Part shown: piece by piece, positions 52,601-58,400 of the stretch
Layout of the letters: each line of letters begins with the position of its first letter
Position numbering within the stretch: position 1 is the first letter of the stretch
Source of the DNA: Zantedeschia hybrid cultivar
Lineage: Eukaryota; Streptophyta; Magnoliopsida; Alismatales; Araceae
Direction: 5' to 3'
NCBI GenBank assembly: GCA_030544215.1
Contig: JARZZO010000016.1
Coordinates: 55,655,501-55,719,500 of the forward strand
Length of the DNA stretch: 64,000 nt
The notes under the pieces: model-generated
Database searches by the model: none
Told to the model about the DNA's origin: nothing
The model's input: only the letters and a program-made list of their open reading frames with translations
Program-made: the position numbers and the translations under genes

Positions 52601-53585
52601 AAAGTAAATGTGTTACGTAATGCAGGGCCGTGTTGATAGATATGAAGAATATATCATGTGTGATTAACACCCTTAATAGTAGTATGATTGTGTTCATCTG
52701 CTTAATATAGGTAAAAATGTCCCTTGTAAGTTATAAAGATGTCCCTGGTAAGTTGGCAACTGTCTATTTTTCTGACAAATTATGAGTGTATCTAGGATAA
52801 TTAGGGATACAGTATATGAAAAGTATGATTCTATTAGTCAATTTGGCATCTCTTTGTCAACATTCAACTTGTGTTGTTTAGATGACACCATTTATAAGGA
52901 GGTAACATGTATGAAGTGTATGGATAAAGGGTTAGAGAGGGAAGATCTTTTGATGCATAATGATGGTGCATTGGATTCCTTAGAACAACTGTTAACATTT
53001 GTGCCTTTGATGTGATTCCTATCCTTTTGTACACATCCTGTTATGTGTCAAAAATGCTATGCTTATGCTAATAGGTTCTGCTAATTTGATCCAGTGCTTC
53101 TAGTAGGGCACGGTTATGCATAAAGTATATGCTGGTAGCTTATAGTAGTTAGCAGACATCACCAGAGTGGAATGGCCGAAGAGTATTCATATGGGAAGAC
53201 TGTATATGATTACAGTCTCTGACCAGACTTTCATAGTTTTTTTCAAATGCTGTTATGAACTTGCACATAACATGAGTGCTTGATGGTGTTGCTGCATGGT
53301 TATTATTTTTGGGGTATTCTAATTACTCTGATGTTGATGTTTCAGAATCTTGTAGCATCAGAAAGATTGCAAGCCTGCACTACCTTCAGGTTATGTAGCG
53401 TTTCTGACATAGCTACTGAATATAAACCCACGATCAGATGGCTCGGTTCTGTAACCTCAGAGCACCCTTTGCATGAAGAACTGCTGTACTTCTGCACGGT
53501 GGAATCAGATAACGGGGATCTGGACAATCTTGTAGGTGACCATTCTTCGGGGGAAAATGAAGAGGATGATATACAAGAATGGTGA
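10605..53585 (+). CDS. RAD17: RAD17, DNA-damage checkpoint clamp loader (8 exons, 5' part outside window)
   Basis: RAD17 replaces the large subunit of replication factor C and loads the 9-1-1 clamp at damaged DNA in the nucleus, activating ATR signalling. Eight exons join without a stop or frameshift: 10605-10661, 20591-20693, 20868-21178, 21255-21639, 23592-23717, 33744-33942, 34034-34094, 53346-53585 (1,482 nt, 493 codons plus TGA). All introns are GT-AG and the phases agree. Visible AAA+ features are Walker A (GQAGVGKS, first exon), Walker B (LLIDDLP, third exon) and the clamp-loader helical domain (LSQGDIRHAITSLQ, fourth exon). The acidic tail ends EEDDIQEW. Roughly the first 100-150 residues of a typical plant RAD17 are missing to the left. 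Introns of 9,929, 10,026 and 19,251 bp are full of transposons, yet the coding sequence is intact, so the gene is probably functional. RAD17 is favoured over RFC1 or ATAD5 because the whole C-terminal half matches its family pattern. Confidence 0.93.
10988..11650 (-). mobile_element. Antisense LINE 3' fragment
   Basis: Read on the minus strand this is the end of a LINE. A segment resembling WNLGDGQRCLFWTDKWCNG (about 11620-11560) is followed by 3' UTR and the tail TTTAATACAATTTGTGGTACC plus an A run at about 11020-10990. The same tail wording ends the sense LINEs at 20015 and 32610, so it belongs to that family. It is truncated at its 5' end. The flanks 10662-10987 and 11651-11867 are intron with nothing recognised. 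Confidence 0.65.
13851..14460 (+). pseudogene. LINE ORF2 endonuclease, decayed
   Basis: Begins LPVKIVSLNVRSIGG and shows CIQQTKLEEGG, SGGIMVLWNE, then after a break VYGPQGREEK, VAGDFNA and a final FYTWSNSGEQ/SRLDRFL stretch. The order and spacing match APE-type LINE endonucleases. Breaks occur at about 14147 and 14381. Confidence 0.8.
15150..16960 (+). pseudogene. LINE ORF2 reverse transcriptase, decayed and split by a MITE
   Basis: Motifs in order: DKTPSPDGFPL (about 15207), VLIPKRVGADTLADF (about 15345), ISLLNGVYKII, LDFEKAYDRVNW (about 15590), a degenerate CQGDPTSPL (about 15765), and the active site as THLQYVDDTFV. The last motif is cut in two by the MITE at 15895-16370: its first part lies at 15883-15894 and its second at 16379 onward. 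After the MITE come YLGLPLCPTSIKC and the connector. Several stops are present. Confidence 0.85.
15895..16370. mobile_element. Palindromic hAT-like MITE inserted in the LINE active site
   Basis: The 476-bp element begins CAAGGTTTGCCGACTCG and ends CGATACGGCAACCCATG, imperfect terminal inverted repeats. Octamers CTTGCAGT (15887-15894) and CCTGCAGT (16371-16378) flank it as an 8-bp TSD with one difference. Both ends are rich in GATCCGACTC- and ACGAGTCG-type palindromic words. No transposase is present. Excising it plus one TSD copy restores the LINE catalytic motif, which proves the insertion borders. Confidence 0.85.
17005..17430. mobile_element. Fold-back element with hairpin ends, MULE-like TSD
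   Basis: The ends are GAGTAATATTTGCTGCA and the matching inverted TGCAGCAAGTATTACTC. Flanking nonamers TTAGAGAAA (16996-17004) and TCACAGAAA (17431-17439) agree at seven of nine positions, suggesting an old 9-bp TSD. Each end carries its own hairpin of about 39 nt (17017-17055 and 17379-17418). The interior is also largely self-complementary around CCAATGAACAGTAAA/TTTACTATTCATTGG. No ORF. It is the same family as 32160-32495. Confidence 0.75.
17978..19422. mobile_element. Non-autonomous hAT-like element, 1.4 kb
   Basis: Ends TAGGGGTGTAAAC and TTTACACCCCTA are inverted repeats of a type common in plant hAT-like elements. TSD octamers are CCGACATG (17970-17977) and CTGACATG (19423-19430), with one mismatch. 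Subterminal regions repeat GATCCGAATCC-type words in both orientations. No transposase is visible, and the interior holds three 98-bp tandem repeats. Removal rejoins the LINE C-terminal stretch from ISIGRLPTC to RLIRFGCD. Confidence 0.88.
18514..18807 (+). repeat. Three 98-bp tandem repeats inside the hAT-like element
   Basis: Copies start at 18514, 18612 and 18710, each with CAAGATCTTGACAT and ending GGCTTCCTTGTT. They differ by only a few substitutions. A shortened, more diverged relative lies at about 18430-18475. Confidence 0.9.
20148..20561 (+). repeat. 207-bp tandem duplication just upstream of a RAD17 exon
   Basis: Copies 20148-20354 and 20355-20561 both contain CTAATTGCAGCCCCGCC near the start and end with GATTCATAGTCTTA. 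Only a few bases differ. The second copy ends 30 bp before the exon at 20591, so branch-point choice for this exon may be affected. Confidence 0.9.
20591..20693 (+). CDS. RAD17: RAD17 exon following Walker A
   Basis: Encodes AAIHVIASHLGAELCEW and continues to HNSNS. It directly continues the P-loop helix of the previous exon. Acceptor TTGTAG, donor GTTTCC, ends in phase 1. Confidence 0.92.
20868..21178 (+). CDS. RAD17: RAD17 exon with Walker B
   Basis: Begins GVSYVSKLDEFE after completing a split glycine codon. It contains LLIDDLP (Walker B) and the arginine-rich stretch NGRVARGRLCKCL, and ends ERAGAHK. Acceptor AAATAG, donor GTAGTA, phase 0. Confidence 0.93.
21255..21639 (+). CDS. RAD17: RAD17 exon with the AAA+ helical (lid) domain
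   Basis: Encodes FFNPVTVNSIKKTLSHICR, then LSQGDIRHAITSLQYF, typical of clamp-loader lid domains, then a linker ending DASSMG. The reading frame stays open to a stop at 21693-21695, but the donor GTACAA after 21639 is needed to restore frame with the next exon. Confidence 0.92.
21640..23591 (+). other. RAD17 intron, mostly without recognisable features
   Basis: The 1,952-bp intron contains a possible LINE 3' end at about 22440-22770: noncoding sequence ending TTTATAATACAAGTGGTAC, a few bases and an A run, matching the tails of the LINEs at 20015 and 32610. The remainder shows no ORF or repeat I can support. Confidence 0.5.
23592..23717 (+). CDS. RAD17: RAD17 exon, start of C-terminal region
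   Basis: Encodes TNVGSLKQKFRRLQLKMDAP and continues through QAHAQARPITDFLHEN. Acceptor CCCAG, donor GTGATC. It starts after the first base of a codon and ends in phase 1, matching its neighbours. Confidence 0.9.
24205..24845 (+). repeat. Diverged direct repeat flanking a LINE 3' end
   Basis: Segments of about 185 bp at 24205-24390 and 24650-24845 share runs such as GTTCAAGTAGGCCAGTTAG and CTGTTAGACTGATGGATGT. Between them, about 24440-24645, lies a LINE-like 3' end (TTAATACATTTATGTGGTACC). The arrangement looks like a local duplication around an old LINE insertion rather than LTRs, since no TG/CA ends or element body are present. Confidence 0.55.
25391..25565. mobile_element. Palindromic MITE rich in TATCGGTA, hAT-like, perfect TSD
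   Basis: The 175-bp element starts CATGGTTGGCAGTATCGG and ends GTACTGCCATCCTTG. A perfect 8-bp TSD, TCCTAGAT, lies at 25383-25390 and 25566-25573. It is the same family as 9704-9905. It has no coding capacity. Confidence 0.85.
25574..26764 (+). other. RAD17 intron, AT-rich, no supported gene
   Basis: About 26130-26300 is very AT-rich. A short open stretch ending DVVKKRNDKSPAVMTVKLK at about 26660-26724 is followed by GTAAGT-like sequence and could be a captured exon fragment. I do not recognise it and no flanking exon is evident. Confidence 0.4.
26765..27023 (-). mobile_element. Possible antisense LINE 3' tail
   Basis: Read on the minus strand, the segment ends in AATAAAATTAGCAGTATAAACC followed by an A run (the T-rich run at about 26768-26775). 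This resembles a LINE 3' UTR. It could be the tail of the antisense LINE at 28839-30560, with the solo LTR inserted between them and most of ORF2 lost. Confidence 0.3.
27029..28833 (-). mobile_element. Solo LTR, 1.8 kb, antisense
   Basis: The block starts TGTTTGGGACC and ends GGTTCCAACA, short inverted TG/CA termini. It is flanked by a perfect 5-bp TSD, TGGCA (27024-27028 and 28834-28838). No internal retroelement domain is present, so this is a solo LTR left by recombination. A TATA-like TATAAATA on the minus strand at about 28622-28630 suggests minus orientation. The 27450-27840 part repeats words like GGGTATTTTGGTAATTT in AT-rich sequence. The right end contains long C and G tracts. Confidence 0.85.
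28715..28795. repeat. C-tract/G-tract palindrome in the solo LTR
   Basis: A run of about 18-20 C, then ACCGGT, a six-base spacer, ACCGGT and a run of about 18 G. On either strand it could form a long GC hairpin, and the G tracts could form quadruplexes. Such tracts are error-prone in sequencing, so the lengths are uncertain. Confidence 0.8.
28839..30560 (-). mobile_element. Antisense LINE fragment: end of ORF1 and endonuclease part of ORF2
   Basis: On the minus strand ORF2 starts at 29531 with MLVLSWNIRGMNDKKK. It shows LQETKMAV, GQSGGILVAWNS, a shifted VYGPTTAL region, MGDFNEVRSP (at 29122), FTWSNGR and SKLDRVF. This is a complete endonuclease layout with two frameshifts. Upstream (29540-30560) is a basic region with KKQRRKIIPV that looks like the ORF1 C-terminus. 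The reverse transcriptase is absent, cut at the solo LTR border. Confidence 0.8.
30561..30994 (+). other. RAD17 intron spacer with a G run
   Basis: No ORF. A G tract of about 18 bases followed by a GA run lies near 30680-30710. Otherwise I see nothing. Confidence 0.5.
30995..32610 (+). mobile_element. 5'-truncated sense LINE
   Basis: Begins abruptly in the reverse transcriptase connector (RFEHILAGWKGKLLSYEGRL at about 31010) and runs through PIYFLSIFKV and the SWGRECKTKENGGL block, then out of frame through the C-terminal region. It ends with TTTTAATACATGTGGTACTACCC and T/A runs at about 32610. It is the same family as the LINE at 11868-20015. It is interrupted near its 3' end by the fold-back element at 32160-32495. 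Confidence 0.85.
32160..32495. mobile_element. Fold-back element with hairpin end, 9-bp TSD
   Basis: The 336-bp element has inverted ends GAGTAACACTTACTGCA and TGCAGCAAGTGTTACTC. TSD nonamers are ATTTGAGAG (32151-32159) and ATTTGAGAA (32496-32504). A hairpin at 32172-32210 has stem CTGCACTGACCCTCAGTGC. The interior matches the element at 17005-17430, including GGACGACC, CCAATGAACAGTAAA and the GTGCCCTA regions. No ORF. Confidence 0.82.
32611..33743 (+). other. RAD17 intron, no supported feature
   Basis: Moderately AT-rich sequence. It ends in a good polypyrimidine tract and the acceptor TTTTGCAG at 33743. Confidence 0.55.
33744..33942 (+). CDS. RAD17: RAD17 exon, C-terminal helical region
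   Basis: Completes a valine codon and reads LDFLSDEAIDDAWVIASYLS and onward to QPLPSR. Acceptor TTGCAG, donor GTCTGC. It lies 10,026 bp from the previous exon. Confidence 0.92.
34034..34094 (+). CDS. RAD17: RAD17 exon, short
   Basis: Completes an arginine codon and reads WHSIRRPNLWQIEQLSKHNK. Acceptor AATAG, donor GTGATC, phase 0. The following intron is 19,251 bp. Confidence 0.9.
34095..34854 (+). other. RAD17 intron, start of the 19-kb intron, GA-rich
   Basis: From about 34480 the sequence is strongly G/A-biased, with GGGAGGGG-type words. The same bias continues after the hAT-like nest at 51335, as expected if one GA-rich stretch was split by that insertion. Confidence 0.55.
35147..35797 (-). 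pseudogene. LINE ORF2 C-terminal RNase H
   Basis: An open 216-residue frame with KINFDGAV (first catalytic Asp), an ALGIILRDHLGSPL strand pair, EAHALSEVLKLAVELA (catalytic Glu; usually EALAL) and FTPRSSNKAAHAIAK. This is the plant-type RNase H found at the end of some LINE ORF2 proteins. It is open from the ATG at 35797; upstream codons continue to the Gypsy border at 35869. Confidence 0.88.
35870..36949 (+). repeat. 5' LTR of the Gypsy-type element
   Basis: 1,080 bp. By eye it differs from the 3' LTR by about four transitions and one 26-bp unit, present twice here (36097-36122 and 36123-36148) and once in the 3' LTR. A TATA-like CTATAAATACACC lies at about 36263. ORFs through it are GC-rich shadows. 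Confidence 0.93.
36952..36968 (+). other. Primer-binding site
   Basis: TGGCGCCGTCTGTGGGA, two bases after the LTR end, has the 5' TGG expected to pair with a tRNA 3' CCA end. The primer tRNA was not identified. Confidence 0.75.
36985..37671 (+). CDS. Shortened gag-like protein with a zinc knuckle
   Basis: 228 codons from the first ATG after the primer-binding site (MSRQPVTRR) to TAG. An N-terminal Ser/Pro-rich part is followed by a predicted coiled coil (about residues 50-80, DNRIKELQRQMIAL), a Pro/Ala-rich linker, a basic patch (RYRKERGRGKRQG) and the C-terminal knuckle KYCEYHCEIGHATDEC, with the typical following REEIDRLVREG. The capsid domain that normally sits between linker and knuckle is missing, so this is an internally deleted gag. 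The frame is open upstream through the LTR, but the ATG at 36985 is the natural start. Confidence 0.75.
   Translation: MSRQPVTRRSGQSKTEAREVSARLPPSEGTPSVPSSAVRLVAPGSTVDDNRIKELQRQMIALTATVASLADMVSAMARYLGILSQLPGQAPPFCPIQNEEPRPAPPQVFADEAVSANEPSAPLAPPAAHPQSANQEPSHGRYRKERGRGKRQGLQPRHLSLIAPPSRMLTEIKSMLRPPQRMKTDLRRRDSGKYCEYHCEIGHATDECRQLREEIDRLVREGQLPQYQ
37951..38398 (+). repeat. Tandem array A, 74-bp monomer, about six copies
   Basis: Monomers start with GTCCGCGGCAACCTGATTCGG at 74-bp spacing and contain CGGTCATGCGTACCGAATCAG. The first five are nearly identical; the last is diverged and runs into array B. The exact period keeps one short ORF open in successive copies, which is not coding evidence. 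Confidence 0.92.
38399..40735 (+). repeat. Tandem array B, 73/76-bp monomers, about 31 copies with higher-order pattern
   Basis: Monomers contain GTCCGCGGGTCC, GATCCGACGAATGGC, GGCCATGTAATCCGGATCAG and GACGCGGCACGG. They come in a 73-bp form (ends GGTTCAA) and a 76-bp form (GGTTCTTCAA). In the right half a marked monomer (TTC insert, then CCTTGTTGATCC) recurs near 39202, 39500, 39795, 40015 and 40313. This is mostly every four monomers, about 295 bp. Arrays A and B share the same word order, so they have a common origin. Confidence 0.92.
40736..41185 (+). other. Diverged repeat tail and spacer in the Gypsy-type element
   Basis: To about 40990, degraded relatives of the array monomers can be recognised by GGAGCGGCA, GTGGCTCCGGCCA and GAAGCGGCAAG words. 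The rest, to the end of the antisense gene, is spacer that may hold its 3' UTR. Confidence 0.6.
41186..43731 (-). CDS. Antisense three-exon gene in the Gypsy element, transposon-type (PF04195-like) and coiled-coil protein
   Basis: On the minus strand the exons are 43731-42693, 42627-42053 and 41962-41186. They join in frame into 796 codons plus stop. Introns of 65 and 90 bp have donors GTAAGT and GTAATA and acceptors TTGCAG and TCGCAG. An acidic Ser/Glu-rich N-terminus is followed (about residues 95-260) by a globular region with LPLPTFVINLLSFYGLAPSQ and the KRKFVFVSLPD stretch, which resembles the 'putative gypsy type transposon' family PF04195. A basic, Ala-rich middle follows (exon 2), then a long coiled coil (AEGELAAAQSEIRALKAQIQ) and an Ala/Glu tail. 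Such antisense extra genes are known in Tat-lineage elements; their function is not known. Plus-strand ORFs here are GC-rich shadows. The alternative, a host gene captured by the element, is less likely. Confidence 0.72.
43999..44006 (-). promoter_or_regulatory. TATA box of the antisense gene
   Basis: TATAAATA on the minus strand lies about 270 bp upstream of the antisense start codon, within GGGCTCTATAAATACAAG. The position suits a promoter with a 5' UTR of about 240 bp. Confidence 0.55.
44007..44602. other. Noncoding region between antisense promoter and 3' LTR
   Basis: GC-rich sequence with long but unsupported ORFs on both strands. It probably includes upstream promoter elements of the antisense gene. 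Confidence 0.5.
44603..44614 (+). other. Polypurine tract
   Basis: AGAGTGGGGGGC ends four bases before the 3' LTR, the expected place for second-strand priming. Confidence 0.75.
44619..45672 (+). repeat. 3' LTR of the Gypsy-type element
   Basis: 1,054 bp, almost identical to the 5' LTR apart from one fewer 26-bp unit and a few C/T or G/A differences (for example near 44699, 45144 and 45481). It is followed directly by the TSD CTATC. Confidence 0.93.
45678..47700 (-). pseudogene. LINE reverse transcriptase and C-terminal zinc-binding region, antisense
   Basis: Reading downward on the minus strand: KPRKAPGPDGLPLHF (about 47680), IVLIPKHNLAAALSNY, ISLSNILYKVCAKILATRL, the NGESTGFIVPSRGLRKDAP block (QGDP degraded), MYADDKVF (intact YADD, about 47005), the SIPAHIMAMGLLPK connector and the zinc-binding end CQTCLQYPETVDHMLFNSQF. 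Several frameshifts break it into at least five pieces. Confidence 0.88.
48400..48960 (-). pseudogene. LINE endonuclease, antisense, partial
   Basis: Contains FFCIYAPPKPAERR, CLAGDMNSIVSQEEKWGG (catalytic Asp/Asn), YTWSNNR and IRERLDRY. The N-terminal part upstream of about 48735 is out of frame. Confidence 0.82.
49004..50340 (-). pseudogene. LINE ORF1, antisense
   Basis: The frame at 50337-49849 begins RKWTVLSKGLLGSLMG and includes LWVRIFDLPKEFL and the knuckle region CAHSGILGHDSDSC. This is the DUF4283/CCHC layout of plant LINE ORF1. The C-terminal part down to 49004 is low-complexity and shifted between frames. Confidence 0.78.
51327..53345 (+). other. RAD17 intron, end of the 19-kb intron
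   Basis: GA-rich start with a tandem repeat at 51374-51533. The rest shows no supported ORF. It ends with the acceptor GATGTTTCAG before the last coding exon. Confidence 0.55.
51374..51533 (+). repeat. 79-bp tandem duplication with G runs
   Basis: Copies start at 51374 and 51453 with GATGGGGAATGGGGAGAC and end in a run of 12 or so G. They are almost identical. Confidence 0.9.
53346..53585 (+). CDS. RAD17: RAD17 last coding exon
   Basis: Starts NLVASERLQA after TTTCAG. It contains SVSDIATEYKPTIRWLGS, the conserved plant RAD17 C-terminal block, then a strongly acidic tail to EEDDIQEW and TGA at 53583-53585. The acidic tail with a terminal tryptophan resembles the clamp-contacting tail known from RAD17 of other eukaryotes; that comparison is inference. 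Confidence 0.9.
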   Translation, partial: NLVASERLQACTTFRLCSVSDIATEYKPTIRWLGSVTSEHPLHEELLYFCTVESDNGDLDNLVGDHSSGENEEDDIQEW

Positions 53586-55439
53586 ATATTTACTCTCTTC
53601 AAACTAGGTATTCTTCATGTCCTTTGGTATGAGTTGATCTTTGTCCCTAGATGTTAGAATTAGATGCACCCGTTTGGTGTGTCAGTTAATCTCCGTAGTG
53701 CTAAGTTTCCCTGAAAATTTGTACAGCCATGTCCATCTACTTCTAAAATCAATTATGTATCAGTTTATGTAAATCAAATATAAGGTGGTGAAATTCAGGC
53801 TTTCTAGGTGAATTATGTATACATTTGTACCAGCTCACCGAGTCAAGTTGATCAGCTCTTCAAAATTCTGTTGTAGTGTGCTCCTTAGAGTTTGTTTCAG
53901 AGTCCGCAGTTTTTGAACAGTTGTCAGAACCGTATAAATAATTCAAAAATTTTAAGCTGGTTATAAGAAACTATTGATGATCAGTTTGCTTAAAATTGGC
54001 AGGGCCTAATTTGGTGTGTTTGAAAGCTAAAAAAACTATAAGGAAAGTTATATATGATTTTCAATTTCCTTGGCTCAACATATTTGGGTGAAAACTAGCC
54101 TGAACGTATTTCAAATTAGCGGCCACACCAAAGGCAACATTGTATCATCTCCAGGATGTAAGCGCTACACCTAACATGGCTTTCATGTCATCTCCTAGAA
54201 GTAACTTGTGCATGGGTATATTCGGTAAAAATTTTTGTTGGGAAGTCATTTATTTACTTCCTTCCAAGATAAAATATTAAGTAGGAACGATTGTAATTAA
54301 TTTTGTGTGCGTGTATAAGTTGAAACTCTCCTAATAACTCTGCCTTTATGCTAATTGAACTTTTGATAGGAATTAAAAATAGCAAAAAAACTTTGCATAC
54401 ATAGCTTCCAAGGCCTAGTGTTCTCTTCATAAAATAACCGGATTAAAATATGGAGGGGTTGTGCTTCTGTCTAGAAGCTGCACCGACACAAGGGCATAGT
54501 TGCCGAATCTTTCAGTTGAAATTATTTTTAATTTATTTTCAAACAAGAAAAATGTTGAATGGAGTTGTTATAATTGATTTGAATAGCTGCGTAAGTCTTG
54601 TCTTTTTTGACAACTGTATTTTTATCCTTATTTGGGAATCTCTATTTTACAGTTTTAGGTTGTATTGGATGTAAGGTCTAATTAACAATAGTTTTGAACA
54701 TTTATTGGTCATTTTGATGGGAAGGAACTAATTACTTTAGGCCGTTGGGAAGACACTAATTACTTGAGGCCGTTGATGGACTATTATTTTTTACCTTCTT
54801 ACAAAAAACACCAAATTAAAACTATAATACTTATGGCTTGTAACTATCTAAACTGAATCATAACTAATCTTTCTCAGATTTTATATGTTGAAATTAGAAG
54901 CTAAAAGTTACTTCAGACTGAGTTTTACTAAATATGTCTTTAGTTTGCAATGAAAAAGTTCACTTAAATGACTTCCAAGGGATGGTATCCACCTTTCAGA
55001 GTTAGATTGAAAAAATTATGGAAATCCAAAAATGGTTTTCGTTGCAAACTGTGCAAACGATAGAAGGCCAAGATGAAGGGAAAAATTTTGTGTTAAACCC
55101 GACCAACAGAGAGCTATGTTGGTGTGATATCAAAATTTACGCAATAATCTATTGAGTAGGAATCTATGACAAAATCTAGGCAAAAAGATATTGTGGAAAC
55201 CTATGACAAACTCTTGGTAAAACCGTATATTGATCTAAAATTTGTGATATTAGAACTCAGGCAAAAGTATATTGATTAGAAAATCTGTGTTAATAAAGTT
55301 TAGGCAAATATATTGGGCAGGAATTTGAAAATCTCTGATGAATACTTAGGCAAAAACTCATGATCATATTTGACCTTTAAATCACTTATGTGCACTTACG
55401 AAGTTCACCTTAATCACCAAAGCACAATGATCAACTTAT
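53586..55439 (+). other. RAD17 3' UTR and downstream flank
   Basis: The first few hundred bases after the stop should be 3' UTR; no single polyadenylation signal stands out. A small tandem copy of TAATTACTTNAGGCCGTTG lies at about 54729-54775. No gene is recognised. Confidence 0.5.
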
Positions 55440-58400
55440 CCTGATAGATGATTAAGTCCAACTAGACTAGCTGCATTTCGCTTTATAATGCCTTGGTCAT
55501 ATTCCTCATAGGCGAAATTCTTAGGTACAATAGTTTGCCTACAACTTCACAAAGCAAAAATCTTATAGGCGATATTTTGATAGGTTGGACAGATCGCCTA
55601 CCATTGCACAAAGTAAAAATGTCATTAGGTGATACCACTTGGGCGTTGCTTCATCTAGCTGTATACATGAAAAGTGTGGTTCTGTGGAAACACAAACTAA
55701 TAAAGTAAGTGTGCTAAGGAGGATTGTGATTGCCACTAAATCAATTGAATTACAAGAAAAATACCCTACAATCTAACCAACTTGGAAAATTAGATTACCT
55801 TCATCCTGCAAGATTAAGGTTCCACCTTTTCCAACATCAGTTGGCCAATGATGAATAGTTTCCCTTCAATCTTTTCTACCTTTCCCTGCAAAGAAGCACA
55901 ACCAACAAACAAGTAAGCAAGGATTATAACGAATATAGTGCAATCATCACATTCAAAACATGCATGCTAAACCATAATTGAATTGCAAATGGACCTTTAG
56001 GTGTTTTTGGCATTTAAATTCCTCTTTGGGAAGGTGCTAGTAGGTGGGTGTGTGCTTGAGCATGAAAGTGTGTAAAAGAGCTATCTATATGATGCATGAG
56101 ATGAGGAAAATTGAAATTAAACTTAAGTACTAAGAGAAAGGGAAATAAATGAGTGGAATCTCCATGAAGCGTAGGCCAAAAGGAAGCAATTCTTAAGGAA
56201 AAAGAGCTTCTCTTTACTTCTCCAAGGCGCCAGCAGGTAGGATCACATGTGAGCAAACTCCAGCAGCCTTGGGGTGAGATGATTCGCGATCCCTTTAGCT
56301 AAGGTTTCTGACCTAAGGTCTATCTATAGGGTTACACTCAAAATTTTGAAAATTAGGAGATAATGTCTAGAAAATCACAGATAAGTATGATAAAAATCTA
56401 GAGTGGTAAAAATACTAAAGGCTAGAGACAGCTAGAGATAAAGATGACTCGAGTTTTCACATTTAAGATATAGATAAATTACTTATGGAAGTTAATCCGA
56501 AGAAGGTTCTTGTGTTCAGGTGGAAAACTGACAAAACGTCCAGTCAGGTGGACGTCTAACAAGCTAGCATCCAACCACCTAGAGGTATAACTCTGAAAAT
56601 CTGAGAAGTCCTAAAATCAAGGAAATGATAAAGGCATCTAGTTAAGGAGACGCATAACTCAGTAGGCATCTGCCTGGGCAAACATTTTATCCAACTTCAT
56701 AGGAATCATGAAAAATTTATAAAAATTCCAAAACGACAATGAAAGTGAGTCATTATCATTAAAACATGATAAATGTACTTATAATGATGTCAAAAGTGTG
56801 TGTTTACACTAGCCACTCTGCCTAACCTTTAGGTGATACCTTTAAAGCCTTCCTACTTGGCTTAGTTCCAGCAAGCTGATACCTTTAGGTGAATCCTATC
56901 ACCTAGTGCTCAAGCTAATGCCTTAGGCAATGTCTTTAGGAGGAATACCTTCGCCTAGTGTCAACAAGTTGATATTCTTAGGCGATAGCTTGTTAGGCAC
57001 TACGCTTCACCTAACAACACAAGGTTCATGGTCTTAAGGTGAAACCCAATAGGTGGCTGAGGATAGTTCAAGTGAACTAAATAAAAACAATTAAAAATAT
57101 TACTCGAGAAGCAAAAAATCAACGTGTGATCGCCAAAGATATGAGGATCTTAATGAAAATAAATAAAAAGTGATCGCGTAAAAGAAGGCTCATCTTGATG
57201 ATTGAAGATTGTGAATTCTTATCTTCTTCTCCTTGGGCCAGCTAAAAGAGAATAGCCTTCTTCTTATGATTTCACTCTTGAAGCCTTTGATCTTGGTTGT
57301 ACCTTGCAAAACAATGAACACAAGAAATAAAGAAAGAACTCGATTAGAACAATGAGAATAATGTAGTATCTACCCTAAAATTAACCTAGTCATGCAATCT
57401 AAACTAAATTAACATGTTTTGGATGTTTTTAAATCCCTATATGCAATGGGTAAAGAGTGTGAATGTTATGAAATTAGTGTAAAAAATTAATGCAAAAATA
57501 GCTTCTCTACATTGAGAGATTAAGATGTTGATGCAAAAGACTACAAAAGAAACTAAACTAATCAAATAACTAATAAGAAGAATCAAAAGAGAGATAGTGA
57601 GAGAGATTGGCCCTTCAAGACTGCTAAGAACTCTTGAGGATCTTCACATTGATGGAGAGCTTCTTGGAGGAAGAGAAGGTGATTAGACTCCTTGGAATTT
57701 GTGCACAGATACGGGGAGGAAATTCTCTCAATAGTGGTGCTCTCTCTTAAAAGTTCTACCTTTGTTCTAATGCTGCAATCCTCGACCAACTTCTCCAAGA
57801 GCTTGAAGAGTACTTGTTTATATAGAAAAAACTAATTTTTGCACTAAGGGCTCTATGAAACCCTAACTTGAACAACAAGCAACTAACGGATGGAAAGAAA
57901 TGTCAAAAAGCTTCCAAAAATCATTTCAAATCATTAGGAAAGTTTCCTTAATCATTTCAAACCATTAGAAAATGTTTCCAAGTGCCAAAGAAAGCTCAAA
58001 TGAGGGAACAAGTTTGGGCTCGGAACAAATGTCCTAGAAGCAAACTCTAAAATGTGTTAGCTCAACCTGACGCCAATCAAATGAAATAGAGAAACCCTAG
58101 ACACATCAAACTTATCGAGTTCGACAAGCATCTAGTTTCCAAGACGTGTATCAAAAGAACAAATTAAGAAAGGAAATAAAAAGAAATAATCAACATAGGA
58201 AGATGAAAGACATCCACCATGCATGACATGCCTCAGTGAATTTGACAAATTTTAGGATTAATCGATTAAGATGGTAAGAAATAATCAAGACTAATTGATT
58301 AAATCCTAGGAATACAAAACACGTTGACCATAGTGGACGTGTATACAAAAGTCTAACTAATTTTCAACAAAAATAGAGGAAAATTCACCCATAGACTTAT

